This document shows, in pieces, positions 55,352-64,000 of a DNA stretch of 64,000 bases. The stretch's first letter is position 1; each line of letters begins with the position of its first letter. The notes beneath the pieces were generated by a model that was not told the DNA's origin, ran no database searches, and saw only the letters and a list, made by a program, of their open reading frames with translations. Made by a program: the position numbers and the translations under genes. Origin of the DNA: Clostridium weizhouense (GTDB lineage Bacteria; Bacillota; Clostridia; Clostridiales; Clostridiaceae); the NCBI RefSeq assembly GCF_019431045.1, contig NZ_JAHXPT010000001.1, positions 1-64,000 of the forward strand, given 5' to 3'.

Positions 55352-55500
55352 ATTTATTTACACTTTTTTATTTTTCCATCTTATCAAAAATATAATTTTA
55401 TTTTATCTTATGCTATTTTTAATAATGATGTAGATATTACAATATTAGTGTAACTTATATTAGTTTAAGTTTTATATTATAATTTTTTGAATATATATCT

Positions 55501-56535
55501 TTATTTTTTTACAGTTAAAGTATTAATAAGTAATAATTCCATCTCCATAGTTTTATCTATACTACTAGATTTCAGATTTTTTTCCGTTTTCACACATAAT
55601 TTTATAAGTTCAATTAATTGTTTTTCTGAAAATCTATGACTTTGAGAAACTAATTTTTCACATATAAATTTAGGTAACTTGAATTTTGAAATAAAATCTT
55701 GTACTTTTTCACCACTAGCTAATCCTGTTTTTATTTCATAAAGTCTTATAAACTGCCTTTCTAAATTATTTATTATTAACATATGTTGATCAGACTTATA
55801 TAAAATTTCTCTCATTACATCCATTGCAGATTCAATTTTTCTTTGAGCTATTAACTCTACTAAGTCAAATACATCTTCTTCTCCAGAATTTGATATTAAT
55901 AAATTAATATCTTCTTTATTTATATCTCTTCCTATTGTATAAGATATAAGTTTGTCAACTTCTCTTTTTATTATATCGAAATTATTTTGTACTTTTTCTG
56001 AGAAATATATAAGTTCAGCTTTTCCTATGTTTTTTTTACGTTCTTTAAAAATATCATTTATTTTTTTTATATAAGCATCTCTTCTTAATTTATCACAATG
56101 TACAACTGTGATTGACTTATCTAATGAAATTAACTTTTTATTTTTATTTGCTTTCTCTCTTTTGTCATTAAATAAATAGTACATTATTAACACTGTATAT
56201 GGTGGCATATTAGAGAGATATTCTTTAAGACTTTTATATATTTTTTTTGAAGCTTCATCAGTTTTATCTCTTAAAAAATTAGCTCTATATACAAAAACAA
56301 CCTTTTTATCACTCATAAGGGGAAATGTTTCACAAGCATTCATTATTTCATCAAAATTTGTTTTCATTCCATCTATCTTTATTAAATTAAAATCATCAGT
56401 ATCTACTCCTAATGTCTTTTTTATAACAACATTTATACCATCTTTAATAAGTTCTTCATCTAACCCACAAAATATATATGAATTTTTTATCTTACCTTTT
56501 TCAATCTCTCGTTCAAAAACCTCATAGTCAATCAA
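55501..56535 (-). CDS. holA: DNA polymerase III delta subunit HolA
   Basis: A 344-residue delta subunit: IDYEVFEREIEKGKIKNSYI, then FCGLDEELI (the AAA+ position without a true Walker A), SDKKVVFVYRANFL, and GEEDVFDLVELIAQRK in the collar region. It opens the sliding clamp within the clamp loader. Its place next to rpsT and comEC is conserved in Firmicutes. Confidence 0.93.
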   Translation of the reverse strand: MIDYEVFEREIEKGKIKNSYIFCGLDEELIKDGINVVIKKTLGVDTDDFNLIKIDGMKTNFDEIMNACETFPLMSDKKVVFVYRANFLRDKTDEASKKIYKSLKEYLSNMPPYTVLIMYYLFNDKREKANKNKKLISLDKSITVVHCDKLRRDAYIKKINDIFKERKKNIGKAELIYFSEKVQNNFDIIKREVDKLISYTIGRDINKEDINLLISNSGEEDVFDLVELIAQRKIESAMDVMREILYKSDQHMLIINNLERQFIRLYEIKTGLASGEKVQDFISKFKLPKFICEKLVSQSHRFSEKQLIELIKLCVKTEKNLKSSSIDKTMEMELLLINTLTVKK

Positions 56536-56710
56536 ATTAATCCGCCTTTCTTATGTTTAAGTATATTTTAATTACAATGCTCTAACACCATTATTAAAAC
56601 ATACTATCATCTTTTAATAAGTTTTTTATATAAGTCCCTCATCATGCTCATAAAGAATGCTCTTTACAAAGATTTTTAAATTTATATTAACAAATAAATT
56701 TTATTGGAAC

Positions 56711-58438
56711 TTAAATACTTAAAATTATTCTATCTTTTAGTATAAATATTTTATTTATTTTTTGATCTTTAAAATTTATTATATCATAATCTAAACAAGA
56801 GATTTTAGAATTACTAATTTTTAATATATATAGATTATTTGAAGTTTCTAAAAAATAATTTTTACCTTTTTCTTTAATTTTTCCGATATTCTTTATATTA
56901 ATTATTTTATTATTTCTATATACCTTATTTGACATAGTGGCCTTTTTTAGCCTTTTTATATCTATGTTATTTTTATTAGTAACAAGTGCCCTCTCTCCCC
57001 TATAACTAATTAATAAAGCACCTTCATTATAATAAGTAATTTTAGGAATAGGACTGTATATTTGAATAGTAATTAATAATATAAATATTGCTGGCAAATA
57101 AATAAATTCTCTGTAATTTTTATTTATAAAATAAATACTTATAAGTATTGACATATAAAGTATAGCTACATATTCATTTCCATAAAACATAGGTATAGAA
57201 TAATTTTCTAACTTATCCAAACTCCAATCAAATAATTTTATAATAATTAAGTTAAGATAACTACAAAAATCAAAAAGTTTAGGAAAAATATATACTATTG
57301 GCAAGATATTACCTGTTATCACAATAATATTAATAAAAGGCACTAAAATTAAATTACCTATTATAAAATTAATTGAAAAATCTTTAAACACTAATATTAA
57401 ATAAGGAAATGTAAAAACTTGAGCTGCTAAACTAATACTTACAACTGTTCTTAATTTATCAGGTAATTTATAAAAATAATTATTTAATTTCTTATTAAAA
57501 ATTACTATTCCAAGTGTAGATAAATAAGATAAATGAAAAGATACTTCAAAAATACTATAAGGTTTAATTAATACTAATACCATACCAGATAAACATAATG
57601 CTGAAAGTGAATTATTATTTCTTTTTATAATTTTACTTATCTCTAATGAAGAAAGCATTATAAAAGCTCTTATACTTGAATAGTTGCATCCAGTAAATAT
57701 AACATATATTATTGTAGCTATTAATCCCATCTTATTTCCTAACAAAGTTTTTAAAAATATATAAACTATGACAACATGTAACCCAGAAATACTAATAGTG
57801 TGAATTATTCCAAATTTTTTCATATCACTTTTATCTTCTTTGTCTAAATAATTTGAATATCCAAATGCTACTGACGATATTAATGCTGCTTTTCTTTGAC
57901 CTAAATTTTCTTTTAACATAAAAAATACTTTATGTTTAATTTTATAAAGTTTAACTATAAAATCCTCATTAACTTCATTTACATCATTAGTTATTACCTT
58001 CCCCACTACTCCCTTACTTTTTTCTTGTGATTTTATTATTTTAGAATTAATTTTATATTCCCGTCCTACTTTAACATCATTATTAGTTTCTAAAAGTATT
58101 TTTTTACCTTGATAATCTGCCGTAATTTCATATGAATTTTTTCTTAATATTCTAACAGATGATTCTATATTAGAATCTATACTATAATAAGAAATATTAA
58201 TAATTAATCCTAAAATAAAAACTACAATCATTAAAATCGTAAAATTAAATCCACAATAAATAATTATTGATATAAAAAAGAAGCAAACAATAAAAATTGT
58301 AAGCTTCTTAAAGTCATCAAATAACCCATAACTAATACATGATAATATTAATGTCAAAAACATATATATAATAGGATTATTTATCTCATTAATTTTTTTT
58401 GAAAACAAATAGCTCACCTCATTAATGAGTTTTGCCAT
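56711..58438 (-). CDS. comEC: ComEC/Rec2-type competence protein without MBL domain
   Basis: A 575-residue membrane protein. The N-terminal part has an OB-like extracytoplasmic region (residues 80-150) and the competence domain with MKKFGIIHTISISGLHVVIV (about 205-224) followed by several membrane segments. The usual C-terminal metallo-beta-lactamase domain (HxHxDH) is missing; only about 110 residues follow the last helix. ComEC is the DNA-uptake channel. The overlap of 25 bases with the upstream P-type ATPase-like gene suggests co-expression. Its role in this non-naturally-competent genus is uncertain. Confidence 0.85.
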   Translation of the reverse strand: MAKLINEVSYLFSKKINEINNPIIYMFLTLILSCISYGLFDDFKKLTIFIVCFFFISIIIYCGFNFTILMIVVFILGLIINISYYSIDSNIESSVRILRKNSYEITADYQGKKILLETNNDVKVGREYKINSKIIKSQEKSKGVVGKVITNDVNEVNEDFIVKLYKIKHKVFFMLKENLGQRKAALISSVAFGYSNYLDKEDKSDMKKFGIIHTISISGLHVVIVYIFLKTLLGNKMGLIATIIYVIFTGCNYSSIRAFIMLSSLEISKIIKRNNNSLSALCLSGMVLVLIKPYSIFEVSFHLSYLSTLGIVIFNKKLNNYFYKLPDKLRTVVSISLAAQVFTFPYLILVFKDFSINFIIGNLILVPFINIIVITGNILPIVYIFPKLFDFCSYLNLIIIKLFDWSLDKLENYSIPMFYGNEYVAILYMSILISIYFINKNYREFIYLPAIFILLITIQIYSPIPKITYYNEGALLISYRGERALVTNKNNIDIKRLKKATMSNKVYRNNKIINIKNIGKIKEKGKNYFLETSNNLYILKISNSKISCLDYDIINFKDQKINKIFILKDRIILSI

Positions 58439-60933
58439 CTTTTAAATAAAATTTCAAATATAATTAAAACTATTATACTAATAATTAAATTAATTATTAC
58501 CACTTTAGTTAAAATAATATTTTTAATTAAAACAATTGCCAATACAACTATTGTAGTCAATAGTAAAGAAATAAATAATAATTTTCTTTCTATAGATTTT
58601 TTCTGTATTGATATATTATTATTAAATGCTGTAAACAATATTGCTCCTGTTGATAAAATAATTAATGATAATAATGACTTTTGATTGTCATTTACCCCAT
58701 ATGTTACAAATATTGTGGCTAGTGTTAATATAACTGATCTTACTATCATCTGTTTGTTTTTTAATTCTTGTCCATTTTCTTTTAATATAAATATTAAAGC
58801 TAAAGGAACAAGTAAAAATATATTAATAAATACAATGTTTGTAACATTCAACATTTGATTATAACTTAATATAATACTACTTAACAAAATCATTAATTCA
58901 GCAAAAACTATAGAGTATATACCTTTAAATGCTCTATCTAAATTGCTCTTAAATATTTTTGCATAATCTCTAACCTTAAAGAATCCATCTAAATAATTTT
59001 CTTTTACATAAATGTCAGAAACCTTTTTAACTATTAAAGGTGCATTTCCTTTTGAAATACCTACTTCAGATAAATTTATTGAAGGTAAATCGCCTAAAGT
59101 TTCTCCACTTGCAACTACTTTATATCCATCTTTATTAAATAATGCTATTATTTGAGATTTTATTTCTGGATTTATTCTAGAAAAAACTCTCACTTTTCCT
59201 ACTAAATCTATTAACTCTTGAGAATTCAAAGAATCCAATTCTATTCCTGATACTACTTGATCATTTTTATAGATAATTTTTGCCTTTTTGGCCATTGTAA
59301 TAGCACTTATCTTATTTTCCTCAGTAAATAAAATAGGAATTATTCCATTATCTTTTATTTCTCTTACTGTTTCTTCTATATCATCTGTAAGAGGATTTTC
59401 TAAGGCAACTATTCCAACAAAAACCATATTACTTTCTATATTTTCATCTGTAGATGGTTGATAATTAAAATTTCTATAGGCAAATGCTTGAGTTATTAAT
59501 CCTTCTGCCGAAAACTTTATATCTATATCTTTTATTTTATTTTTTTCTTCATCAGTAAGTTCTTTTTCTATTCCATCTAACATTATATGAGTACATCTCT
59601 CTAAAACTGAATCTAAATTTCCACGGGAATTAGCTCTATAACCTTTTTGCATTTTATTCAAAATTGTCAACATCTTCTTATCAGAGTCCATAGGTATTTC
59701 AATTATTCTAAAATTTTTATTATCTAAAATAGATTTATATACCTTTTTTTGTGCTGCAAATTGTAAATATGCTATTTCTGTTAAATCACCTTTACCTGTG
59801 TTTTCTTCAATATTATATGTAGAATTATTACATAATAAAGAAATATCAAATATCCTTGTTACATTTATATTTTTTGAATAATCTATATCTTTAGAAAAAA
59901 TTATTTCACCATCTGTAAAAAATTTATCAACTATCATTTCTTCTTTAGTTATTGCTCCAATTTTATCTAAAAACATAACATTAATAGTATTTATAAGATC
60001 AAATGCAGAAAAATTTATTATATTAATATCTTTATTTTTAAACTGTTTTAATATAATTTTAAATGCTAACATTGAAATTATAATAATTGGGAAACATGTA
60101 ATTACTAAAAGTCCTTTTTCTACTTGATCATGATATTTTTCTAAATTTCCAGTTAATAATATTCCTAAAGCAAATAATATAAATGATGATAGTAAATAAT
60201 TTCCCCACTTTTTTTGAATTTTATCTAACAATGTATGTTTTTTATTGCTTGCATAAGTTAACATTGCTAATAACTTTCCTAATTGAGTTGAATTACCTGT
60301 AGAAATTACTATACCTTCACCTTCACCATCTTTAATTACAGATCCTTTAAAAAGTATATTCTTCATTTCTCCAAGTGAATTTATTGATCCACTTATTTTA
60401 CTCTCAAACTTTTCTTTATAAAAAGTTTCACCAGTTATATTTTTTTCATCTACTTTTATATTTATCGCTTTTATTATTCTTATATCTGCTGGAATTACAG
60501 AACCATTTTTAAATTTCACTATGTCTCCAATCAAAATTTCTTCTGATTTCAACAATAATTCTCTACCATCTCTTATTACGATTGAAGTTGCAAAATTTAA
60601 TTTTTCTAAAAATCCTATCTCTTTTCCTCTTTTAATATTATAAAGTATACTTCCCATTACATTTATTATTAGAAATCCTAATACAATATATTTATAAAAA
60701 TTAGTTTCTAAAATAAATAACAGCACTGTAATAACTATATATAATATTATGTGTGCTTGTTTAATTATATTTATTATATTTTTTGATATTCTATTTCCAC
60801 TTGGTAAATCAATTTTGTTTGTGCCATACTTTTCCTTTCTAGCTTCACACTCAAAGCTACTAAGTCCTTTCTGTACATTACTATCTAGCATTTCCACAAC
60901 TTGAGCCCAAGTATTGTTACAATACTTATTCAA
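58414..60933 (-). CDS. Degraded P-type ATPase (probable pseudoenzyme)
   Basis: An 839-residue protein with the full P2-type ATPase layout: N-terminal cation-ATPase region (EARKEKYGTNKI), paired membrane helices near 50-90 and 245-295, six more after 660, and an actuator motif NITGETFYK. The catalytic motifs are damaged: the phosphorylation motif DKTGTLT reads DKIGAIT (about 320), the TGD loop reads FTEENKIS, the GDGxND motif reads GETLGDLP (about 613), and the membrane PEGL is CFPIIII. The reading frame is intact, so it is retained. It may bind ligands or act as a scaffold. Overlaps comEC. Confidence 0.85.
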   Translation of the reverse strand: MNKYCNNTWAQVVEMLDSNVQKGLSSFECEARKEKYGTNKIDLPSGNRISKNIINIIKQAHIILYIVITVLLFILETNFYKYIVLGFLIINVMGSILYNIKRGKEIGFLEKLNFATSIVIRDGRELLLKSEEILIGDIVKFKNGSVIPADIRIIKAINIKVDEKNITGETFYKEKFESKISGSINSLGEMKNILFKGSVIKDGEGEGIVISTGNSTQLGKLLAMLTYASNKKHTLLDKIQKKWGNYLLSSFILFALGILLTGNLEKYHDQVEKGLLVITCFPIIIISMLAFKIILKQFKNKDINIINFSAFDLINTINVMFLDKIGAITKEEMIVDKFFTDGEIIFSKDIDYSKNINVTRIFDISLLCNNSTYNIEENTGKGDLTEIAYLQFAAQKKVYKSILDNKNFRIIEIPMDSDKKMLTILNKMQKGYRANSRGNLDSVLERCTHIMLDGIEKELTDEEKNKIKDIDIKFSAEGLITQAFAYRNFNYQPSTDENIESNMVFVGIVALENPLTDDIEETVREIKDNGIIPILFTEENKISAITMAKKAKIIYKNDQVVSGIELDSLNSQELIDLVGKVRVFSRINPEIKSQIIALFNKDGYKVVASGETLGDLPSINLSEVGISKGNAPLIVKKVSDIYVKENYLDGFFKVRDYAKIFKSNLDRAFKGIYSIVFAELMILLSSIILSYNQMLNVTNIVFINIFLLVPLALIFILKENGQELKNKQMIVRSVILTLATIFVTYGVNDNQKSLLSLIILSTGAILFTAFNNNISIQKKSIERKLLFISLLLTTIVVLAIVLIKNIILTKVVIINLIISIIVLIIFEILFKRWQNSLMR

Positions 60934-61173
60934 AATATCCCCCCATCTAAATTAATAAATTAGATATATAAGTTCCCAACAAAGTTTGTTCATTAATATA
61001 AATTTAAAAATATAATTTTCTATAAAATATTATAAATTTAATAATTTAATTAAAGCATATATATTGAAAAATAAAAATAATAATATAAAAATTATATTAA
61101 CTTTAAATCTAAAAAAAATACAAACTTCCTTATTTATAGTATAAATGCTAAAAGATTAAAAATAAAGTTAATT

Positions 61174-61530
61174 CTACTCTTTTGTTTTAGGATTAAATAT
61201 TAAAGCCATTAAATATCCAAAAAAAATTGCTGCACTAACACCACCAGCTGTTCCTTTAATTCCTCCTGTAAAAGCTCCAAGTAAACCTATTTCCTTAACT
61301 TCTTTTATTGCAGCTTTAGCTAATGTATTCCCAAATCCAGGAAGTGGAACTGTTGCTCCAGCTCCACCTACTACAACTAACTTGTCATATAATCCAAATG
61401 CACCTAATATGGCACCAATAGTAACAAATACTACTAAAATTCTACCTGGAGTTAACTTAGTAGTATCCATTAATATTTGTGCTATTATACAAATTACTCC
61501 ACCAACAATAAAAGCACTTATATACTCCAT
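61174..61530 (-). CDS. spoVAE: Stage V sporulation protein AE (SpoVAE)
   Basis: A 118-residue membrane protein: FIVGGVICIIAQILMDTTKL, LGAFGLYDKLVVVGGAGATV and PLPGFGNTLAKAAIKEV, all typical of SpoVAEb. It forms part of the channel that moves Ca-dipicolinic acid into the forespore and out on germination. Last gene of the spoVAC-AD-AE set, transcribed in the forespore. Confidence 0.95.
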   Translation of the reverse strand: MEYISAFIVGGVICIIAQILMDTTKLTPGRILVVFVTIGAILGAFGLYDKLVVVGGAGATVPLPGFGNTLAKAAIKEVKEIGLLGAFTGGIKGTAGGVSAAIFFGYLMALIFNPKTKE

Positions 61531-61627
61531 TTATATCATCCTTTCTATAATTCCTTTCATTTATATCATCTTTAATCCTAAATATTCCTTTATAAAAATA
61601 AATCATCTTATAATTACCTATTAACTT

Positions 61628-62647
61628 CTATTTCATTTCTATTGCTACTGCATGAGCTATACCCGGAATACTTTCCCCTTGAAGAGAAGACGTTGGACTC
61701 ATTAAAGCTCCTGTGGATACTAATAATACATTTTTTATTTCTTTTCTCATTAATTTTTTATATAAGTATCCAGCAAATACAACTGCTGAGCACCCACATC
61801 CACTTCCTCCTGCTGCTGTATTTTGTAATTGATCATTAAAAATTGTATCTCCGCAATCCATATGATTCCCTCTTATATCATATCCATATTCTTGAATTAA
61901 TTTATCTGCTAATTCTTTCCCAACACTCCCTAAATCTCCAGTCGCAATAATATCATAATAATCAGGTTTTCTTCCTGTATCTTGAAAATGGCTTACCAAT
62001 GTATCTACAGCTGCTGGAGCCATAGCAGCTCCCATATTATTAGGATCTTTCTGTCCATAATCCTTTACTTTACCAGTTGTAACATAAGTAACTTCAGGAA
62101 ATTTGCCTTCATGTCCTAATACTAAAGCTCCAGATCCAGTTACTGTCCATTGACAAGTAGCACATCTTTGGCATCCATACTCAAGTGGAAATCTAAATTG
62201 TCTTTCCGCAGAACTAAAATGTGATGATGTTGCTGCCACCACATATTTTGCACATCCTGCATCCATTATTATTGATGCCAAACTTAAAGATTCTGTCATC
62301 GTAGAACAGGCTCCATATAATCCAAAAAAAGGAATATCAAATTTTCTAGCTGCAAAACTTGAAGATATTATTTGATTTAACAAATCACCTGCAAAAAGAT
62401 AATCTATATCACTCTCCTGAAGCTCAGCCCTAGACAATGCTTGAGTTATAGCTGTAAACATCATTTCACTTTCAGCCTTTTCAAAACTATCTTTTCCACA
62501 AGTATCATCATTTAATATTTGATCAAAACTTTCTTTTAAAGGTCCATCACCTTCCTTAGGTCCTACTATTGAATAAGCGGAAATTATTTTAGGAGGATTC
62601 TCTAACCTTACAGTTTGATTTCCTACTTTTTTATTAGCTATTTTCAT
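61628..62647 (-). CDS. spoVAD: Stage V sporulation protein AD (SpoVAD)
   Basis: A 339-residue thiolase-fold protein from the ATG at 62647 (AGGTGG before it); a GTG four codons upstream lies in the ribosome site. Marks are QTVRLENPPKIISAYSIVGP, YGACSTMTESLSLASIIMDA, and NTAAGGSGCGCSAVVFAGY. SpoVAD binds dipicolinic acid on the inner spore membrane. The gap before it contains the inverted-repeat element at 62701-62991, so expression must read through that insert or start after it. Confidence 0.95.
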   Translation of the reverse strand: MKIANKKVGNQTVRLENPPKIISAYSIVGPKEGDGPLKESFDQILNDDTCGKDSFEKAESEMMFTAITQALSRAELQESDIDYLFAGDLLNQIISSSFAARKFDIPFFGLYGACSTMTESLSLASIIMDAGCAKYVVAATSSHFSSAERQFRFPLEYGCQRCATCQWTVTGSGALVLGHEGKFPEVTYVTTGKVKDYGQKDPNNMGAAMAPAAVDTLVSHFQDTGRKPDYYDIIATGDLGSVGKELADKLIQEYGYDIRGNHMDCGDTIFNDQLQNTAAGGSGCGCSAVVFAGYLYKKLMRKEIKNVLLVSTGALMSPTSSLQGESIPGIAHAVAIEMK

Positions 62648-62700
62648 ATCTACACCCACCTTAATACAAATATAATTTATTAATTCTTACATTATATTTC

Positions 62701-62991
62701 AGGCTATGTTTTAAGTGAATGTTGATATTGTAATATAAAGCCCATGGACAGGTGATTTTACTTTAAGAACTCTAAACAAAGCTTAGTCTAATTAATGTAT
62801 ACTCCCAATCCCAGATTGTTGACAAGCAATTAATTGTAAGACTAAAATGAAACTCGACTCATATATATTCGCTGAATAAGTTCGAGTATCAAAATATAAA
62901 ATTTTTACTATAACTTAAGAGTTCTAAAAAGCAAATCCCAATGCCAGTTTAGGCTTATACTACAATATCAACACTGTTTTAAAACATAGCG
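62701..62991. mobile_element. MITE-like inverted-repeat element in the spoVA operon
   Basis: A 291-bp stretch whose ends are inverted repeats: GCTATGTTTTAA at both ends, then TGTTGATATTGTA, then TATAA and GCC, with similarity extending about 75 bp inward (shared GATTT and AGAACTCT). The 7-bp sequence ATATTTC flanks it on both sides (62694-62700 and 62992-62998), as for a target-site duplication. It has no ORF. It lies between spoVAC and spoVAD, where most clostridia have a few bases. I cannot name the parent insertion sequence. Confidence 0.6.
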
Positions 62992-63076
62992 ATATTTCCA
63001 ATAGTATTGATATTTTAATTTTTTATTATACTAAAATATCAATAAATAATTAGATATAGCTATCCTATTATCTTAT

Positions 63077-63532
63077 TTAAAATAATGAAATTATATAATA
63101 AACTATACCTATAATTACAGATGATCCTATTCCATATACAAGAACTGGTCCTGCAATAGTAAACATTTTAGCTGCTACTCCAAAAACAAAACCTTCTTTT
63201 TTAAATTCTATAGCTGGGGAAACAATTGCATTAGAAAATCCTGTTATTGGAACTACTGTTCCTGCTCCACCAAATTGAGCTATTTTATCATATATACCTA
63301 TACCTGTTAATAAAGCACCTAAAAAAATCATTATTATTGATACTATAGTTTTAACTTGTTCATCTGGTAAACCTAATGTTGAAATATATTTATCAATAAA
63401 TTGTCCTATAGTGCAAATTGCTCCTCCAACAAAAAAAGCTTTAGTACAATCTAAAAGTATCCTTGGTTTCGGTTCAACTTGCTTTGCCATATCTTCATAT
63501 TTTTTTCTTATAATTTTCTCATCCTTATGCAA
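63077..63532 (-). CDS. spoVAC: Stage V sporulation protein AC (SpoVAC)
   Basis: A 151-residue membrane protein. It begins at TTG (MHKDEKIIRKKYEDMAKQVE), with GGAG upstream, and has FVGGAICTIGQFIDKYI, GIYDKIAQFGGAGTVVPITG and four membrane segments. SpoVAC is the mechanosensitive part of the spore dipicolinate channel. It follows sigF, as in other clostridia, and is likely a sigma-G forespore gene. SpoVAD follows after the inserted element. Confidence 0.94.
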   Translation of the reverse strand: MHKDEKIIRKKYEDMAKQVEPKPRILLDCTKAFFVGGAICTIGQFIDKYISTLGLPDEQVKTIVSIIMIFLGALLTGIGIYDKIAQFGGAGTVVPITGFSNAIVSPAIEFKKEGFVFGVAAKMFTIAGPVLVYGIGSSVIIGIVYYIISLF

Positions 63533-63677
63533 AACCTGTCACTCTCCTTTTTTAATTAACAAATATTAAAGGTTAATTATTCAATTTTTGTTTATTATTT
63601 TATTTAAAATTTCTTTTATGTATGTTTATTATTTGTATATTTGAAAAATTTAATTATGTTAATTTTTGGATAAAAAA

Positions 63678-63720
63678 AATCCGTTTAAAATAGAAATTAA
63701 TTTTCTATTTTAAACGGATT
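63678..63720. terminator. Terminator between sigF and spoVAC
   Basis: A perfect 19-bp stem (63678-63696 with 63702-63720), loop TTAAT, followed by TTTTTTTTA on the minus strand. It separates the spoIIA-sigF transcript from spoVA. Confidence 0.9.
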
Positions 63721-63782
63721 ACTTTTTATAAAAAATGTAAAGATTGAATTAATACAAATCTATGGCTTCAAAAAACAATCCA

Positions 63783-64000
63783 TTAATCTTCTAATTTTTC
63801 TCTCATTTTTAATAGTACCTTTTTTTCAATTCTAGAAACTTGTACTTGACTTATACCCAGTAATTTTGCTACTTGTACCTGTGTTTTATCTTTAAAATAT
63901 CTTAGAATAATTATTTGTCGTGCTTTTTCATCTAAGCTTCTTAGGGCCTCTTTAAGAGCTATTTTATTAATCATTCCAATATCTTCTTCACCTTTTTCAC
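63783..64000 (-). CDS. sigF: Sporulation sigma factor SigF, C-terminal part
   Basis: About 72 codons of region 3/4 lie in the window; the gene continues past the right edge. The region 4 helix-turn-helix reads KTQVQVAKLLGISQVQVSRI, preceded by LDEKARQIIILRYFKD. The sequence is in line with SigF and SigG; the spoVAC-AD-AE genes downstream point to sigF, the forespore factor encoded after spoIIAB. It is partial by truncation at the window edge, not by mutation. Confidence 0.85.
   Translation of the reverse strand, partial: EKGEEDIGMINKIALKEALRSLDEKARQIIILRYFKDKTQVQVAKLLGISQVQVSRIEKKVLLKMREKLED

Noticed and set aside
62701-62991. Calling the inverted-repeat region a riboswitch or structured RNA
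   Set aside because: Long terminal inverted repeats plus a 7-bp flanking duplication fit a small mobile element better; not excluded.
1-64000. tRNA or 5S/16S/23S rRNA genes
   Set aside because: No T-loop GGTTCGA-type sequences with matching acceptor stems and no rRNA signatures were seen. The RNase P RNA at 18273-18616 is an ncRNA; its type label in the feature list is an error of category that I note here and in its call.

Overview
The window is AT-rich (roughly 27-30% GC by eye) and reads as the chromosome of a spore-forming Clostridium of the sensu stricto group. The evidence is the end of a sigF gene followed by spoVAC-spoVAD-spoVAE, plus gpr, spoIIP, yqfC-yqfD, a cotS-like gene and pyruvate phosphate dikinase, TTG and GTG starts behind strong GGAGG sites, and a class A RNase P RNA. 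Almost every gene lies on the minus strand. The plus-strand genes are the phage-type repressor pair, a cotS-like gene and rpsT.

Positions 1 to about 18,220 are a compact contractile-tail gene cluster of the PBSX/xkd type. In the direction of transcription (right to left) it has a divergent repressor and ImmA-type protease, a sigma-like activator, an array of repeated promoter-like units, tail terminator, a small XkzA-like gene, sheath, tube, tail assembly chaperone with a textbook -1 frameshift site, tape measure, LysM protein, hub and baseplate proteins (XkdQ, R, S, T), a 968-residue fibre, XkdU, and two receptor-binding modules. I see no terminase, portal, capsid, integrase or replication gene. 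The simplest reading is a tailocin (R-type, phage-tail-like bacteriocin) locus, with any lysis genes lying beyond the left edge. The second receptor-binding gene carries two frameshifts.

Positions 18,270 to 55,330 are core housekeeping genes in short operons: rnpB; dnaG-rpoD-trmK-nif3; dgt; a divergent cotS-like gene; ccpN-ppdK; era-recO-DUF4342; yqfC-yqfD-pgpH-ybeY-dgkA/PAP2; rpsU-yqeY; hinT; prmA-rsmE-mtaB; trmB; hrcA-grpE-dnaK-dnaJ under a perfect CIRCE operator; hemW; lepA with an unexplained structured leader; a small membrane protein; spoIIP; gpr; and rpsT. Positions 55,500 to 64,000 hold holA, a ComEC lacking its metallo-beta-lactamase part, a P-type ATPase-like protein whose catalytic motifs are degraded, and the spoVA operon, which carries a MITE-like inverted-repeat insertion between spoVAC and spoVAD. 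The window ends inside sigF.

Functionally, the tail cluster is an accessory weapon or defective phage under its own repressor/activator circuit. The rest is the conserved replication, transcription, translation, heat-shock and sporulation backbone. The items most worth a second look are the tailocin and its repeated promoter/hairpin array, the degraded P-type ATPase, the rod-like RNA in front of lepA, and the inverted-repeat element in the spoVA operon.
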